DNA from: Bactericera cockerelli
Lineage: Eukaryota > Arthropoda > Insecta > Hemiptera > Triozidae
Reading direction: 5' to 3'
Assembly (NCBI GenBank): GCA_024516035.1
Contig: CM044958.1
Location: forward strand, 25,186,727 to 25,250,726
DNA: 64,000 bases
Part shown: piece by piece, positions 12,280 through 23,956 of the stretch
Numbering within the stretch: the stretch's first letter is position 1
Layout of the letters: every line of letters begins with the position of its first letter
The notes under the pieces: generated by a model
What the model saw: the letters and a program-made list of their open reading frames with translations, nothing else
The model's database searches: none
What the model was told of the DNA's origin: nothing
Program-made: the position numbers and the translations under genes

Positions 12280-13883
12280 CAGGTTTTTCCCACTAGAGCC
12301 GCTAGCACTATAGCACCTCGCGAGGACGGCCTGTAATTAAGCCATCCATCCATCAGAGGAGCAATAACAAACGAATGAAATTTATTCGACAGCTTGTGTT
12401 GTTCCTGCGGTGGCGGTTCCAATATGTTCCAATTGATCATCCGACGATAGTGTAAACAGTGGACTGTGTAAGGGAGAGGTGGGGGGTGTTCCCCACTTTG
12501 TCGTAATTGCCGGACGAGCTGTGGAAGTTTGAATTGACAAGACTCGTATTGTGTCGTTCGCTTCTTCTACCTTTTTATGGTAATTTAGGGTAAAAAAACA
12601 TGTACAGAGTTTTAATAAATCATTAGCTGGCGCCAATGATAATACTGTAGCATCACTAGACCACTAATGAATCTGTTATGAAATAAAATTAAAATCAGAA
12701 AAAGGTACGTGATATTCTTCTTTTTAAATGGTATTTTTAATCATTTATAAACAGGTGATCGTAAAAATAATTATTATTTTTAAAAAAAAGTTCCAAACTA
12801 CACGATTATAGAGTATTCTAATTACAGCGTTCCAGTCAGATCTGATAACCAAACGGCTAGTTCACACTAAGACCTTTACTTCTTTTGGTCAAATTTTCCA
12901 AAAAAATTGACGATTGAAGTCCGTCTTTAAAACCAAATGGCTCAAAAATCAAGAGTTCCACGGTAAAAAGATCTTTTTGATGTCGGGAAATGCACTCCAT
13001 TATGAGGGGCCAATTGAGCCATACCTTCTGTTTAGGAGAGTAAAGTTTTCACAATTCAATACATGCAGGTGCTGCTGCTGTCAAGTGCTTACTATCCGAG
13101 GACTAGACAAAACCTTGTGTACCAAGTCAAAAGCAGCTTATCATGAAAAGGTATTATTTTAGAGCAGGAGGTAAAAAAGCTTTGTTTCCTTTGTTCAGCG
13201 TGCTGGCATGTTATATTTCCTACTTGATAATGTGCTGACGACAGGTGAATCAGCGTCAGCAAAACTCACTTCTCCACAGCATAATGGAAGGTTCGTCAGT
13301 TGCACAGACATAATTATGTAAGTACTTGTAAAATATTATGTGATACAAATTTTACGTCGAGGTACTCTTGACGTGATAACTCACTCCTCATGTAAGGAGT
13401 GATAACTATGTATAACGTCAATCGTTTCTTATTTTCACATTTTTTTAAGTTTAACATAATTGTGCATTTCGTTAAAGTTGACTGTTGAGTCGACATTCTT
13501 AATTCTCTAAAAACTAGGTTTGAAGTGATGCGTCCTCCAATTTTAGGATAAGAGGTAGGTCTAGAAGGTTGGGAGAGAGAAAGATACATACTTATACATA
13601 GGTAGTATAAAAGTAAAAGGAAAGAGAGAAAGGGGTATAAGATGTCTGGAAGAGAAGGAGGAAGAGAACAGGTATTATAATATACAATGTGATAGGACTT
13701 TACTAGCGTGTGATGTTTCAAGTATCATTAAATGCCTGGTGTAGATATACCGGGTGGTGGTATAAAAATTCACTTAAATATAGTACGATACACATAAATA
13801 AGGCCCATCTTACAGAACAGACATTATTCCAACAATCAAAATTATTGGTACGGGTACTAAAAAAAAGTTATATTAAATTTTTT
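12280..13883. other. Intergenic DNA, no confident gene
   Basis: An 84-codon minus-strand frame (12382-12636, beginning MAPANDLLK) overlaps the GC-richer promoter-like zone, but I recognise no domain in it and call no gene. The rest is AT-rich with no clear repeats. Confidence 0.35.
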
Positions 13884-14013
13884 GGTAATCACTTTCGTGG
13901 TATCAGAACTACTCAGACTTGTTTTACTAAATATACGTTGAAACCAGGACTTGAACCACTAGCTTCCAGGTTACAAGTCCACCGCCTTATCGATCAAGCT
14001 AAGGAGGTCAGTA
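13884..14013 (-). mobile_element. SINE, family T (tRNA-derived)
   Basis: Read on the minus strand, this begins with a tRNA-like head with box A (TAGCTTGATCGATAAGG) and box B (GGTTCAAGTCC) and a TTGTAA anticodon-loop-like word (TGT, Thr-like), followed by a short unrelated tail. Other copies lie at 23957-24103, 28592-28722, 54380-54512 and 54930-55070. Confidence 0.65.
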
Positions 14014-15164
14014 ATTTTTGGTACAATATGATAATATGTCGAAGAAATACTCGCTGATGTACACGTTATGGATTCAACTTATTAGAATATTAGGATTTGC
14101 AAAAAGATATTATTCAATCAGAATCAACGTAATTTTGTGGCATACTACCCTTTCAGTTATTTTACACCAGAACGATACTATTTTGAAAGAAACTGTGTTA
14201 TTTGAAAAACAAATAGTTGTGTCTAATTAAGTAATGGTCACCCGGTATGACGTACTCTCTGCACTCGAGTATTTGGCCTGTCCTCAGCAGGAGTCCTGGA
14301 TTATTCACCTAACAAGATCGCCAGGGGGACTGATAACGTAATGAAAAATGGTCTGCTAGCTGCCAAGTGTCGCTTGAATAATAATCAGAAGGATTATGGA
14401 GCCTTTCTGAGATTTTGAACCCTGTGTTTAAGGAAAATTTGGGGCCATCATTTTAGCACTTATTTTGGACCCTCCGTTTTAGGATGTTGGTTTGGTGGCA
14501 AGGAAGGAAATCGAAGTCTTGTAATTTCAAGATTTTTCTCAGCAGTGAAATCGATTTTTCTACCAGAACAGATTTTTATCAAAAATTCATAAATAAGATC
14601 GACAGAGCTCACTCAACTGTTGAAAACTAAATAAAAATAAAAAAAATACATTGAGAATATACAATTTTTTCAACCCAAACACTTCCGTCCTGTAGATCAG
14701 AAAGGAAGTATGGCTTTTCCGCCCCTGGAAATTACTTGACACAGTCAGCAATCTCCAGGACTTGGAGTATATCACGAGACGCCCTGCATCCATCCTCCCT
14801 TCTCCCTTTGCCAATCTTATAATAATTTTACAATGTCAAATTTAGCGCCAAGAGGAACTTGATAATTGTCAGAAGGCTTTTGATTTTCCAAAACAAAGCA
14901 TAAAACCACAAACACGACTAACAAGATGAATCTTCTGTGTCGGCGCTGTGCCGTACGTTGTCAACTTGCAACTTTAGCTAAGGATATTGTTCGGATCATT
15001 TTGAAAAAATAAAAATAATTTGAATCTGACTAGAGCGCCTTGGGAAAAGATAGGAATGTGTCATTGTCTACATGTAAAGTATTTAGTGAAGAGTCATAGC
15101 CTATTTTATCATATCAGGGTCCTACAAAGTTTGGGACCTAGTCAAGGAAGGGACAGTATCATTG
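14014..15164. other. Intergenic DNA, no gene recognised
   Basis: Nothing beyond short open frames without resemblance to known proteins. Confidence 0.4.
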
Positions 15165-15598
15165 AAAAAAACACACTGCCAATTATGGACACAATACTTC
15201 CTTGTGATTGTTTCACATTGTATACACGTGGCAATTTTGACATTTTATACTAAATCACTCGTATCTCCAAAAGAACTGAACCGATTTTCTTCAAATTTGT
15301 TTAAATGGTAGAATACTATTTTTCCTACATTCTGGATACTACAAAAAATTCTGTATCGGCAAGTCAAAGACCTCATTTTTTTCTTCTTTTTTTTCTTAAA
15401 TATCAGAGCTAAGAACCACTAGTGCGAAGTTGATGAATTTAAAATGGGACCATCTACAGAACGGCTTCTAATTTCATCGAAATCCGTTCAGTAGTTTCTG
15501 AGATTTGCGCGTTACAAGGAATATTTTTAACAGAGCGACAGACAGACCCAAAACCAAAGTTACTCAGGAGGTTATGAAACGTCCAGAAATATGATAAA
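15165..15598 (+). repeat. Repeat family R2, copy 2
   Basis: Collinear with 8405-8965: shares CACAATACTTCCT at the left, the AACCGATT-TTCTTCAAA block, and GAGGTTATGAAACGTCCAG at the right. It also holds a short GACAGACAGACC run near the right end, as in related families. Confidence 0.6.
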
Positions 15599-16621
15599 AA
15601 ATATTATTATTTTTTTACAAGAACATTGTGTTTGAATATTAGAAATTTCCTAATTGTCTTGCGGGGTATCAAATTCAAAGTTTCACGAAGTCATTGATTA
15701 AAGTTTACCCTCAAGGTTAAAGCGCTTGAAAAGGAAAAAAAAGTTTAACCTGAAAAGGGACCAAAATATGGCCAGCAACAAAATATGGCCTACATTATTA
15801 TAATTTATAATGAATACTTACATAAGGGCTATGCAATGACCTTTAATGAACGCATTGAAAAAAAAAATAATCGATTTTGATAAGGACTCAAAGTATAGGT
15901 CAAAATGAAAAGGAAAAAAAAAATGAAATCACTTTATTTATACTGTCAAACTAGGACTAATGAGTTTCATTATTAAGCCCAAGTATCCCAAGACGTATTA
16001 GTTATGGGGTTAAAATACCAAATGTTTTCTTAATTTTATTATCTATGTATGTATAATGTATATATTCTATGTCATTATTTTGTAAATAAAACTTGATTGA
16101 ACTTGTTTAATAATGATAAATTGTCGTCTCCCGGCGACCTCTGGATTACCACTCACAACTAACTCTTTAAATCTTCAGAATAAAGTAATTGAAAAAATCG
16201 ATTTATAAGAATACAAAATAAATAAAATTATACATTCATATTAGAAAATCCACTAAAATACATTAAATAGAATGAAAAAATCATCGAATCACATCGAAAT
16301 ATACATATCTTTGGCGTTAATATTATAAACATCTCCATAAAAAGTTCACTTTCAAACATTCAAACTTCCTAAAAAAATTTATTTATTGAACTTGTAATTA
16401 CGAGTATTTCGATTACAATATGAATAATTGAATGCCTTTTTAAATCGTAAGAAAAAGTCATCTGCTACTTGAGATACAAAAGTGTGTCTAGTAAGAACTC
16501 ATTCTGTAGTTTGAGTCCCCTCAAAGAGACTGTACCTATTTAATTAGATCGTTTTCAAAACGAATCAGTGTCATTATTAAATTTAGACAGTTTGCTATTA
16601 TATTTTCTTTTTTCTGGAATG
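15599..16621. other. AT-rich intergenic DNA with a SINE-B 3' fragment
   Basis: The block 15945-16016 is a minus-strand 3' fragment of SINE family B (compare the tail of 47498-47712: TAGTCCTAATCGGGCAGTAT). The remainder is AT-rich with no recognisable gene. Confidence 0.45.
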
Positions 16622-16690
16622 AGTAGGACTCGAGCCCTAACCTCCCAGAACTCTATCCACCTAGCCAACTGCTCGGCTACTGAAGTTGTT
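16622..16690 (-). repeat. tRNA-like SINE head, fragment
   Basis: Minus strand reads a tRNA-like head with AGTAGCCGAGCAGTTGGCTA followed by a box B-like word GGCTCGAGTCC. A second tRNA-like word with GGTTCGAACCC lies just downstream (16780-16800, plus). I see these as decayed SINE heads, not working tRNAs, because no complete cloverleaf forms. Confidence 0.4.
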
Positions 16691-16878
16691 CAGTAAAACA
16701 GAATATAAAACTCATAACTCGGTGTAAAATCTTGTAAAAAATTTACCACTGTGAGCACGATGAGCTTGCATAAAGATCCCAGGTTCGAACCCAAGGGCCG
16801 ACAAAAAAAATTTGTATTAATAATTTGGTTATCGTTATTAGTGAGAGACACCTTCCGGTGCGCTTGTGTTGACCCAGC

Positions 16879-17111
16879 ACCTGAATTGAAATAATAATAA
16901 TAATAATAATAATACTTTTTAGTGGAAGATAACCACCAGAACAAGGTTAATGCTGAAAGCATTTTCTACCAACCAACACTCAGATTCTTATTATTAGTGG
17001 TCACAAACTCAAATAAACTAGGAAAGTTTCATGCATTGGGTGGGATTCGAACCAACCTAAGCTACCTGGATTACTAGACTAGCGCCTTGACCACTTGACT
17101 ACCAATGCACG
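16879..17111 (-). mobile_element. SINE, family C, minus copy
   Basis: Read on the minus strand: a tRNA-like head (TGCATTGG...GGTTCGAATCCCACCC), then the family tail with AGTTTGTGACCAC, TGGTAGAAAATGCTTT and TGGTTATCTTCCACTA, ending in an (ATT)n run at 16890-16912. The BEL/Pao element integrated a few bases beyond its 5' end. Confidence 0.75.
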
Positions 17112-17116
17112 GAAGT

Positions 17117-17525
17117 TGTTTGGTATCTGCATTAGGTAGGTACCCTAACACGTACAAACTTTGCCGAAATGACCTAGTGCAAGTTAGGCACCTATATGCA
17201 ACCGACTGCAGTTACTTATCTCTCCAGCAGAACATATCTCTCTCTCGTCGGCTTAACATCACAGCATATAGGTGTGCCTTATTTTTTCATTCATTTTTCA
17301 ATTTTCAACTTTCAAATTAAATATCATTGTTTAGTTAATCAAAGCCCACAAATTCCAAATCATAAAAGCTTTCATTACCATATCCCGCTCGCGATAGAAC
17401 CGCCGCGTCGCGTCGCGCCGTTATCCGCGAAAAAGTGTTAAGTGGTAATGGGTAAGTTTTATGTTAAAGTTATCCTCTTAAACCTGCCTTAATTATATAC
17501 AGTCCACTACAATTTAACAAAAACA
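17117..17525 (+). repeat. 5' LTR of the BEL/Pao element
   Basis: 409 bp, offset exactly 6238 bp from the 3' LTR. Begins TG and ends CA. Includes a CG-rich block (CCGCCGCGTCGCGTCGCGCC) in otherwise AT-rich DNA. Transcription start and polyadenylation sites are not identifiable by eye. Confidence 0.95.
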
Positions 17526-17529
17526 TTTT

Positions 17530-17547
17530 TGGTCATTCGAGCCAAGG
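17530..17547 (+). other. Putative primer-binding site
   Basis: Four bases after the 5' LTR, TGGTCATTCGAGCCAAGG begins with the TGG expected opposite a tRNA CCA end. I cannot name the tRNA primer, so this assignment rests on position only. Confidence 0.4.
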
Positions 17548-17920
17548 ATACCTTTTTTTGGATCCTGTGAAGAGAAGCCTTTTTTTGGCTTTTTATAACT
17601 CACTTTATAACAAGGGTCTGCTTTCAAAAACCACGTTTTTTAATACTGCATTTTTTTTTCTCGTCAGCATTTTAATCATACTTTTATTGCATACTTATCT
17701 GATTTGTATTTTTAAATTGATTTTCTTGTTTTAATTTCACATTTTGTCAATATAAATAAAGTTTTTTTTCTTTAAACTTGAGCATTACGCTTTTCAAAGC
17801 ATTGAGGTACGTAAATTGTATTTATATATTATTTTTTTTTGAGCATAAGCTTTATTTATTTTAATTACAAGTTTGCCTCTTTTATTTTGAGAACTTTAGT
17901 TGTTCGTTTAAACTTTAATC

Positions 17921-20900
17921 ATGGTTAAAGGCGATAATGCTCAACTTGAAGAACTTAACAAAGGCAAATTGAAAGCATTGATTGCGAAGAAAGAGAACGC
18001 CTTCTCTATTCTTCAGTCCATCTTTGATTTGGCAAGGCAAGTCAAATCAAGGGAAACAGCTATTTCGTTACATAATAAAATTCACAATGTAGAGTCTTTA
18101 AAAACGACCTTTTTAAATTGTGTTGATGAGATCAACGAACTTTCATTGCTCATAGATCCTGATAATTACGAGCCTACATTTCAAGGTGTAGACACTGTTT
18201 ATGATATGTATGGTTATATTAAAAAGAAGCATACTCAATATCCAATCGTGCTTGATAAAGATGTACCTCCTGTAGTACAAGTTCAGTCAAAGGTCAAATT
18301 ACCATTTCTTGATCTCAAAATTTATTCAGGAGACCCTACTGAGTGGCCTCTCTGGTATGAGTCTTTCAAGACTCTTATCCATGAGAATCAGGATTTATCT
18401 GATACCCAAAAGGTTCAGTACCTCATGTCAAAATTATCAAGTTCAGCACTTACCGTTTGTTCTGGAATCTTGCCTACAGCTAACAATTATAATCTCATAT
18501 TACAATCATTGGTTCAGAGATATGATGATAAGAGGACATTAGCAATGTCATATGTAGAAAAAATGTTTAAATTTAAACCTATTAAAACAGAATCAGCAAC
18601 CCAATTAAATTATTTTTGCGAACAGTTTTCAGCTTCAGTATCAGCATTAAAAAATCTAGGCATTCAAGATTTGGGTGACTTTATTATACTCTGCATAGCA
18701 TTAGGAAAATTAGATACAGACACCACAAAATTGTTTGAAATGTCAGTAAAAAATTCAGATTTTCCCACCTATTCTCAACTTGACACATTTATCAAGGAGC
18801 AGGCTAAAATGTTAGGTAGAATGCCGAAAAGAGTGGAATCTCAGCAGTCCACTGCTAACTCAGGCAAAATATCTCATAAAAATATGTCTCAAAACATTTC
18901 TCATTCCTTTGTTGTAGAGAAAATAAAACCCCAGGTTTGCCTTGTGTGTCATCTCTCTAATCATCCTTTATTTAATTGTGATCATTTTCTCAAATTGAAT
19001 CCCTTTCAAAGGTTCGAGTTGGTAAAACAATTTAAATTTTGCATTAATTGTCTTAACCCTGGTCATATAGTCACTGCTTGTAAGTCCAAGCATACATGCA
19101 AGCATTGTTCAGGTAAACATAACAGTTTATTACATTTTAGGGAAACGGTGCCATCAGGTGCATCGGAGTCTTTGCTATCTAAAGCGGGTCCTAGTCAGGC
19201 TAGTGACGCTGCCACATATTGTTCTACTGAACAAACACCAGTCGAACATACAGTATTGCTTTCCACAGCAAAAGTGTGTATCACTGATCAAAAAGGTAGG
19301 ATACATTTAGTACGCATGTTACTTGACTCTGGCAGTATGAATAATTTTATTACCGATTCTTGTGCTAAAAAGCTAGGTCTTGTAGTGCAGAACAATCCGA
19401 CTTCCGTGCAAGGAATAGGATCCACTACAAAGTCCGTGTCAGGGCAAACATGCTTTAACTTTTCATCTCGTTTCGATTCAAACATTTCGTTTTCAATTCA
19501 TGCACTTGTTGTCGATCATGTAACAAATAAGTTACCGACTTGTAAAATTGACAAGCGCGCACTCAGACACTTACAGGGTGTACAAATCTCTGATGACACT
19601 TTTTATGAACCACAGAGCATTAGTGGGATATTAGGAGCCTCATTATGGCCCCTCCTCATAGAAAGTGGGCAGATTATCGGTGAGACAAACTGTCCTGTTG
19701 GTGTTAAAACAAAGCTAGGTTATGTAGTCATGGGTTCAGCCCCTACAGATAGTAGCGTAGCTAAACACACGTTTTGTGCATTCATAGAGTCGTCTCTCGA
19801 TAGTATGGTTAGCAAGCTTTGGGAGTTAGAACAAATTCCTGAGTGTGATGCTTCCCCTTACAATGAGGAGGAAACATTATGTGAAGATTATTTTAAAAAT
19901 ACTGTCACTAGAGATAAAACAGGTCGTTTTACTGTAGCACTTCCTTTCAAGGAGAGTCCGTCAGTTCTGGGCGATTCTTATACCCAGGCTGAAAGCAGAC
20001 TCTTGAGCTTAGAGAAAAAGCTTGGGAAATCACCCGAGTTTAGGTCCGGTTATAACAAAGCCTTACAAGACTTTGTTGATAGTGGACATATGTCTCTTAG
20101 TTATGATACTTCAGGTGTTTTTATACCACATCACGCGGTTGTGAAGGTCAGTAGTTCAACTCCGATCAGACCCGTGTTTGATGGTTCGTGTCTCACTACG
20201 AGCAAAAAATCTTTAAATGATATTTTATTCGCTGGTCCTAATATTTATTCTGACCTCTTTGTTGTATTGTTGAATTTTAGACTTTTTAGCATTGCAGTTT
20301 CAGCAGACATACGGAAAATGTTTCGTCAAATTTTCATTCGATCTGAGGATAGGCAATTCCAAAAAATACTTTGGCGCTTTAATCCAACTGACCCAATCTC
20401 TGTTTATACATTAAACACGGTCACATTCGGTCTCAAACCATCACCATGGTTAGCATTGAGAACCGTAAAACAATTAGTTTTGGAAGAATCAAAAAATTAT
20501 CCTCTCGCATCCAGTGTTGTCAGTAGGGATAATTATATGGACGACGTAGCTACCAGCTTGTTCGATGAAAATCAGGCTAAAAGGCTTCAGTCTGAACTTA
20601 TTAATTTCTTTCAATCGGGGGGTTTCGAGTTGGTCAAGTGGGCCTCAAATTCGCCCTCCTTACTAGAAAATATTCCCGAGTCAGACAGGCTATGTAAAAA
20701 TCTAGAGTGGGATTCTAACAGCTTATCAAAAATTTTAGGTATGCAGTGGAACGCCAAAGAGGATTCATTTTGTTTTAGCATAGACCTAAGTACAGACTCT
20801 GTCTGCAGCAAGAGATCGATACTCTCCTTCGCTGCTAAAATTTGGGACATTTTAGGTTTTTTGTGTCCTGTCATTATCAAAATAAAAATTTTACTTCAGA

Positions 20901-23098
20901 AATTATGGAGTGCAAAAATTGGGTGGGACGATATCCCTCCTCAGTCTATTGTAAAAAATTGGAATAATTTTCGTCTGGAGCTTCAAACTCTATCTCACTT
21001 GAATTTACCTCGTCATATAGGGGTTCCCAATGATACACTACCTGTTTCACTAGTTGGGTTTTCAGACGCTAGTGAAAAGGCGTATGCATGTGTCATTTAC
21101 TGTCGTGTTGTTCAACCCAACAATGTCGTCACAGTTCAATTCGTTTGCGCAAAATCGAAAGTTGCGCCACTCAAAACTATTTCCATTCCCAGGTTAGAAC
21201 TTTGCGGAGCATTACTTCTGTCGAAGTTAATGCGACTGGTAATTAACACTTACCAGTCCCGGTGTAATATTAGCAGCGTTATTTGTTTTTCAGACTCGAC
21301 TGTCGCATTAAACTGGATTTCAGAAAGTCCAAGCCGATGGAATGTATTTGTGGCTAACAGGACGACTAAAATTCAGGAAAATGTTGATAAGGCTAATTGG
21401 TTTCACTGTCAGGGCTCAGATAATCCAGCTGACTTGGCGACTCGGGGTCTGACTCCTACCGAGCTTATGTCCCCTCAATGTATTTGGTTTACCGGTCCAG
21501 CCTGGTTGTCACATGACGAACTAGAGTCTCACCTCAGACCTGTCGAACTTCTAAATACTGTTCCAGAGGAAAAGAGAAATGTAGTATTTCTTTCCACAGA
21601 AAGTAAATTAGATAGCACGTACACATTCTTCTCTCTCATATTTCAGAGATTTTCGTCTTGGTCTAAACTTATAAAAACATTTGTTTATATTCTAAGATTT
21701 GCTAAGCTGTTGCCTAGAGGCAGTGAACCAACCCATGGGGACTTACAAGTCGCCGAACACTTCATTATAAAAATAGTTCAAAATCATTTCTTTAAATGTA
21801 TTTTTAGTAACATTAGCAATCAGCACTATCCTCCTAATCTACGAAAGTTGAATCCATTCATACAGGATGGACTCATCAGAGTGGGGGGTAGATTGGTAAA
21901 TTCTCACCTTTCATACGAACAAAAGCATCCTTTATTATTGCCACAGAAGGAGCATGTGGTTTGTCTTTTGGTTGAGCATTTCCATAAGCACAACTTACAT
22001 GTTGGTTCAACATTATTATTCGCGCTACTCAGAAATAACTATTGGATACTGGGTGCACGAAATCTTGTTCGTAAGGTAGTTAGATCTTGTAATCGGTGTT
22101 TTCGTTGTAAACCAGAGGAATGTCAGCCGTTCATGGGTAATTTACCCGACTACAGGGTCCAGCCTGCTGTTAAGGCATTTTTACACACAGGCATGGACAT
22201 GGGCGGCCCATTCTACATAACCATGAGTCGACATCGTGGTGTCAAGAGCCAAAAGGCTTATCTCTGCCTTTTTATATGCATGTCAACTAAGGCACTACAT
22301 TTAGAACTTGTATCAGACCTCACTACCGCCGCTTTCATGGCGGCACTAAAAAGATTTTTAGCACGTCGTGGTCCAGTCCTATATCTTTATAGTGATAATG
22401 GCACTAATTACATAGGGGCAAAAAATCAATTAGATGAGCTCTATTCCTTACTTAATTCTCGTGATTATAACTCGGCTATGCAGAACGAGTTGAACTCTCA
22501 AAAAATCAAGTGGAAATTTAGCGTCCCTTCTGGTCCTCATATGTCCGGTATTTGGGAAAGTAGCATTAAAAGTGTTAAAACTCACCTCTACAAAATTGTA
22601 GGCACTCAAATTTTATCCTTTGAAGAACTAAGTACAGTTCTTGCGCAAATTGAATGTTTGCTTAATTCTAGGCCTTTGTGTCCACTCAGCACTACTGATT
22701 CATCTGAACCCGTCGCTTTGACTCCTTCTCATTTCCTTACATTCCAGCCTTTGTCTCACTTACCTTCGCGTGATGTGATCTCAGAGCCTCCTAACAGATT
22801 AACTCGTTATGAGTTACTTGATCGCATGGTACAAACATTTTGGAAAAGATGGAGCTCAGAATATCTGAATTCCTTACAAGTTAGAGCTAAGTGGGATAAG
22901 CATGTTCCACCTATAACTGTTGGGACAGTAGTGTTAGTTAAACAAGACTCGTTCGTTTCGCCATTGCAATGGCTGTTAGGGAAAGTCACCAAGACATATC
23001 CTGGAACGGATGGAGTCATTCGAGTTGTAGAAATCAAAACAAAAAATGGTTCGTTTAAGAGGCCAGTCATCAAACTGTGTCCTCTACCTACCCAGTAG
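17921..23098 (+). CDS. BEL/Pao gag-pol polyprotein (1725 aa)
   Basis: A single frame covers gag and pol. In order: gag with a DUF1759-like region (about residues 125-300), Cys/His motifs including a CCHC knuckle CINCLNPGHIVTAC (about 374-387), an aspartic protease with LLDSGS (about 467-472), reverse transcriptase with the catalytic YMDD (about 872-875), a Pao-type RNase H with SDAS (about 1047), an H2C2 integrase zinc finger (CNRCFRC near 1390), an integrase core with Asp in GMDMGG (about 1427), Asp in SDNGT (about 1491) and Glu in IWESS (about 1545), and a DUF5641-like C-terminal domain (about 1630-1720). All hallmark catalytic residues I looked for are present and there is no stop or frameshift. 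The start is the first ATG, 395 bp after the LTR. Gag and pol share one frame, so processing would rely on the protease. Confidence 0.96.
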   Translation: MVKGDNAQLEELNKGKLKALIAKKENAFSILQSIFDLARQVKSRETAISLHNKIHNVESLKTTFLNCVDEINELSLLIDPDNYEPTFQGVDTVYDMYGYIKKKHTQYPIVLDKDVPPVVQVQSKVKLPFLDLKIYSGDPTEWPLWYESFKTLIHENQDLSDTQKVQYLMSKLSSSALTVCSGILPTANNYNLILQSLVQRYDDKRTLAMSYVEKMFKFKPIKTESATQLNYFCEQFSASVSALKNLGIQDLGDFIILCIALGKLDTDTTKLFEMSVKNSDFPTYSQLDTFIKEQAKMLGRMPKRVESQQSTANSGKISHKNMSQNISHSFVVEKIKPQVCLVCHLSNHPLFNCDHFLKLNPFQRFELVKQFKFCINCLNPGHIVTACKSKHTCKHCSGKHNSLLHFRETVPSGASESLLSKAGPSQASDAATYCSTEQTPVEHTVLLSTAKVCITDQKGRIHLVRMLLDSGSMNNFITDSCAKKLGLVVQNNPTSVQGIGSTTKSVSGQTCFNFSSRFDSNISFSIHALVVDHVTNKLPTCKIDKRALRHLQGVQISDDTFYEPQSISGILGASLWPLLIESGQIIGETNCPVGVKTKLGYVVMGSAPTDSSVAKHTFCAFIESSLDSMVSKLWELEQIPECDASPYNEEETLCEDYFKNTVTRDKTGRFTVALPFKESPSVLGDSYTQAESRLLSLEKKLGKSPEFRSGYNKALQDFVDSGHMSLSYDTSGVFIPHHAVVKVSSSTPIRPVFDGSCLTTSKKSLNDILFAGPNIYSDLFVVLLNFRLFSIAVSADIRKMFRQIFIRSEDRQFQKILWRFNPTDPISVYTLNTVTFGLKPSPWLALRTVKQLVLEESKNYPLASSVVSRDNYMDDVATSLFDENQAKRLQSELINFFQSGGFELVKWASNSPSLLENIPESDRLCKNLEWDSNSLSKILGMQWNAKEDSFCFSIDLSTDSVCSKRSILSFAAKIWDILGFLCPVIIKIKILLQKLWSAKIGWDDIPPQSIVKNWNNFRLELQTLSHLNLPRHIGVPNDTLPVSLVGFSDASEKAYACVIYCRVVQPNNVVTVQFVCAKSKVAPLKTISIPRLELCGALLLSKLMRLVINTYQSRCNISSVICFSDSTVALNWISESPSRWNVFVANRTTKIQENVDKANWFHCQGSDNPADLATRGLTPTELMSPQCIWFTGPAWLSHDELESHLRPVELLNTVPEEKRNVVFLSTESKLDSTYTFFSLIFQRFSSWSKLIKTFVYILRFAKLLPRGSEPTHGDLQVAEHFIIKIVQNHFFKCIFSNISNQHYPPNLRKLNPFIQDGLIRVGGRLVNSHLSYEQKHPLLLPQKEHVVCLLVEHFHKHNLHVGSTLLFALLRNNYWILGARNLVRKVVRSCNRCFRCKPEECQPFMGNLPDYRVQPAVKAFLHTGMDMGGPFYITMSRHRGVKSQKAYLCLFICMSTKALHLELVSDLTTAAFMAALKRFLARRGPVLYLYSDNGTNYIGAKNQLDELYSLLNSRDYNSAMQNELNSQKIKWKFSVPSGPHMSGIWESSIKSVKTHLYKIVGTQILSFEELSTVLAQIECLLNSRPLCPLSTTDSSEPVALTPSHFLTFQPLSHLPSRDVISEPPNRLTRYELLDRMVQTFWKRWSSEYLNSLQVRAKWDKHVPPITVGTVVLVKQDSFVSPLQWLLGKVTKTYPGTDGVIRVVEIKTKNGSFKRPVIKLCPLPTQ

Positions 23099-23340
23099 TA
23101 ATATACTTGCCATTGATTCATAAATCATAAATCACAGTATATACAGGGTGTAATTTTTTTCTCTCTCAAAATTTGTAAATAATTTTCAATTTTTCTTTGT
23201 TTCTTTCAAGAAATAATTTGTCTACCTTTTTGGTGATGGTATAATTTCCAATTTTGCTAATTTTTTTTCTTTTCAAATTTTGCAATTTATTTTTGTTTTT
23301 GCCAATTGGGTTTTTTTTGGCTTTTGAAAGCAGATCCTTT

Positions 23341-23354
23341 CAAAGTGGGGGGTA
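23341..23354 (+). other. Polypurine tract
   Basis: CAAAGTGGGGGGTA lies directly before the 3' LTR, where plus-strand DNA synthesis is primed in LTR elements. Confidence 0.75.
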
Positions 23355-23763
23355 TGTTTGGTATCTGCATTAGGTAGGTACCCTAACACGTACAAACTTT
23401 GCCGAAATGACCTAGTGCAAGTTAGGCACCTATATGCAACCGACTGCAGTTACTTATCTCTCCAGCAGAACATATCTCTCTCTCGTCGGCTTAACATCAC
23501 AGCATATAGGTGTGCCTTATTTTTTCATTCATTTTTCAATTTTCAACTTTCAAATTAAATATCATTGTTTAGTTAATCAAAGCCCACAAATTCCAAATCA
23601 TAAAAGCTTTCATTACCATATCCCGCTCGCGATAGAACCGCCGCGTCGCGTCGCGCCGTTATCCGCGAAAAAGTGTTAAGTGGTAATGGGTAAGTTTTAT
23701 GTTAAAGTTATCCTCTTAAACCTGCCTTAATTATATACAGTCCACTACAATTTAACAAAAACA
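23355..23763 (+). repeat. 3' LTR of the BEL/Pao element
   Basis: 409 bp, with the same TG...CA ends as the 5' LTR and no difference seen by eye, followed by the target duplication GAAGT. Confidence 0.95.
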
Positions 23764-23956
23764 GAAGTATTAAAGTAACTACTTCTTCATGACTACGAAA
23801 TAAAAATGGCTGTGAAACACTCCTCTTGATTATATTAATAAATAAAAATCTCGAGTGTCAACGAATCTCACTGGCCTCAGCTCACTTGAAAGAGATCAGG
23901 GAAAAGCTCAATTCACAGATGACTCACTCCACTACACTGGTTCGTATCAGTTAGTT

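Larger units (their letters stand above)
17117..23763 (+). mobile_element. Complete BEL/Pao LTR retrotransposon
   Basis: A 6647-bp element. It has two 409-bp direct LTRs, each beginning TGTTTGG and ending AAAACA, flanked by a 5-bp target duplication GAAGT (17112-17116 and 23764-23768). It contains one uninterrupted gag-pol frame. The domain order (protease, RT, RNase H, integrase), the DUF1759-like gag and the DUF5641-like C-terminus are those of BEL/Pao, and no envelope-like frame is present. I could find no difference between the two LTRs by eye, so the insertion is recent. It lies between intergenic DNA and the 3' end of the minus-strand ANKLE1-like gene. Confidence 0.96.

Noticed and set aside
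12382..12636. An 84-codon minus-strand frame beginning MAPANDLLK
   Set aside because: No recognisable domain and no supporting splice signals. It is noted only as a possibility near the X-box.
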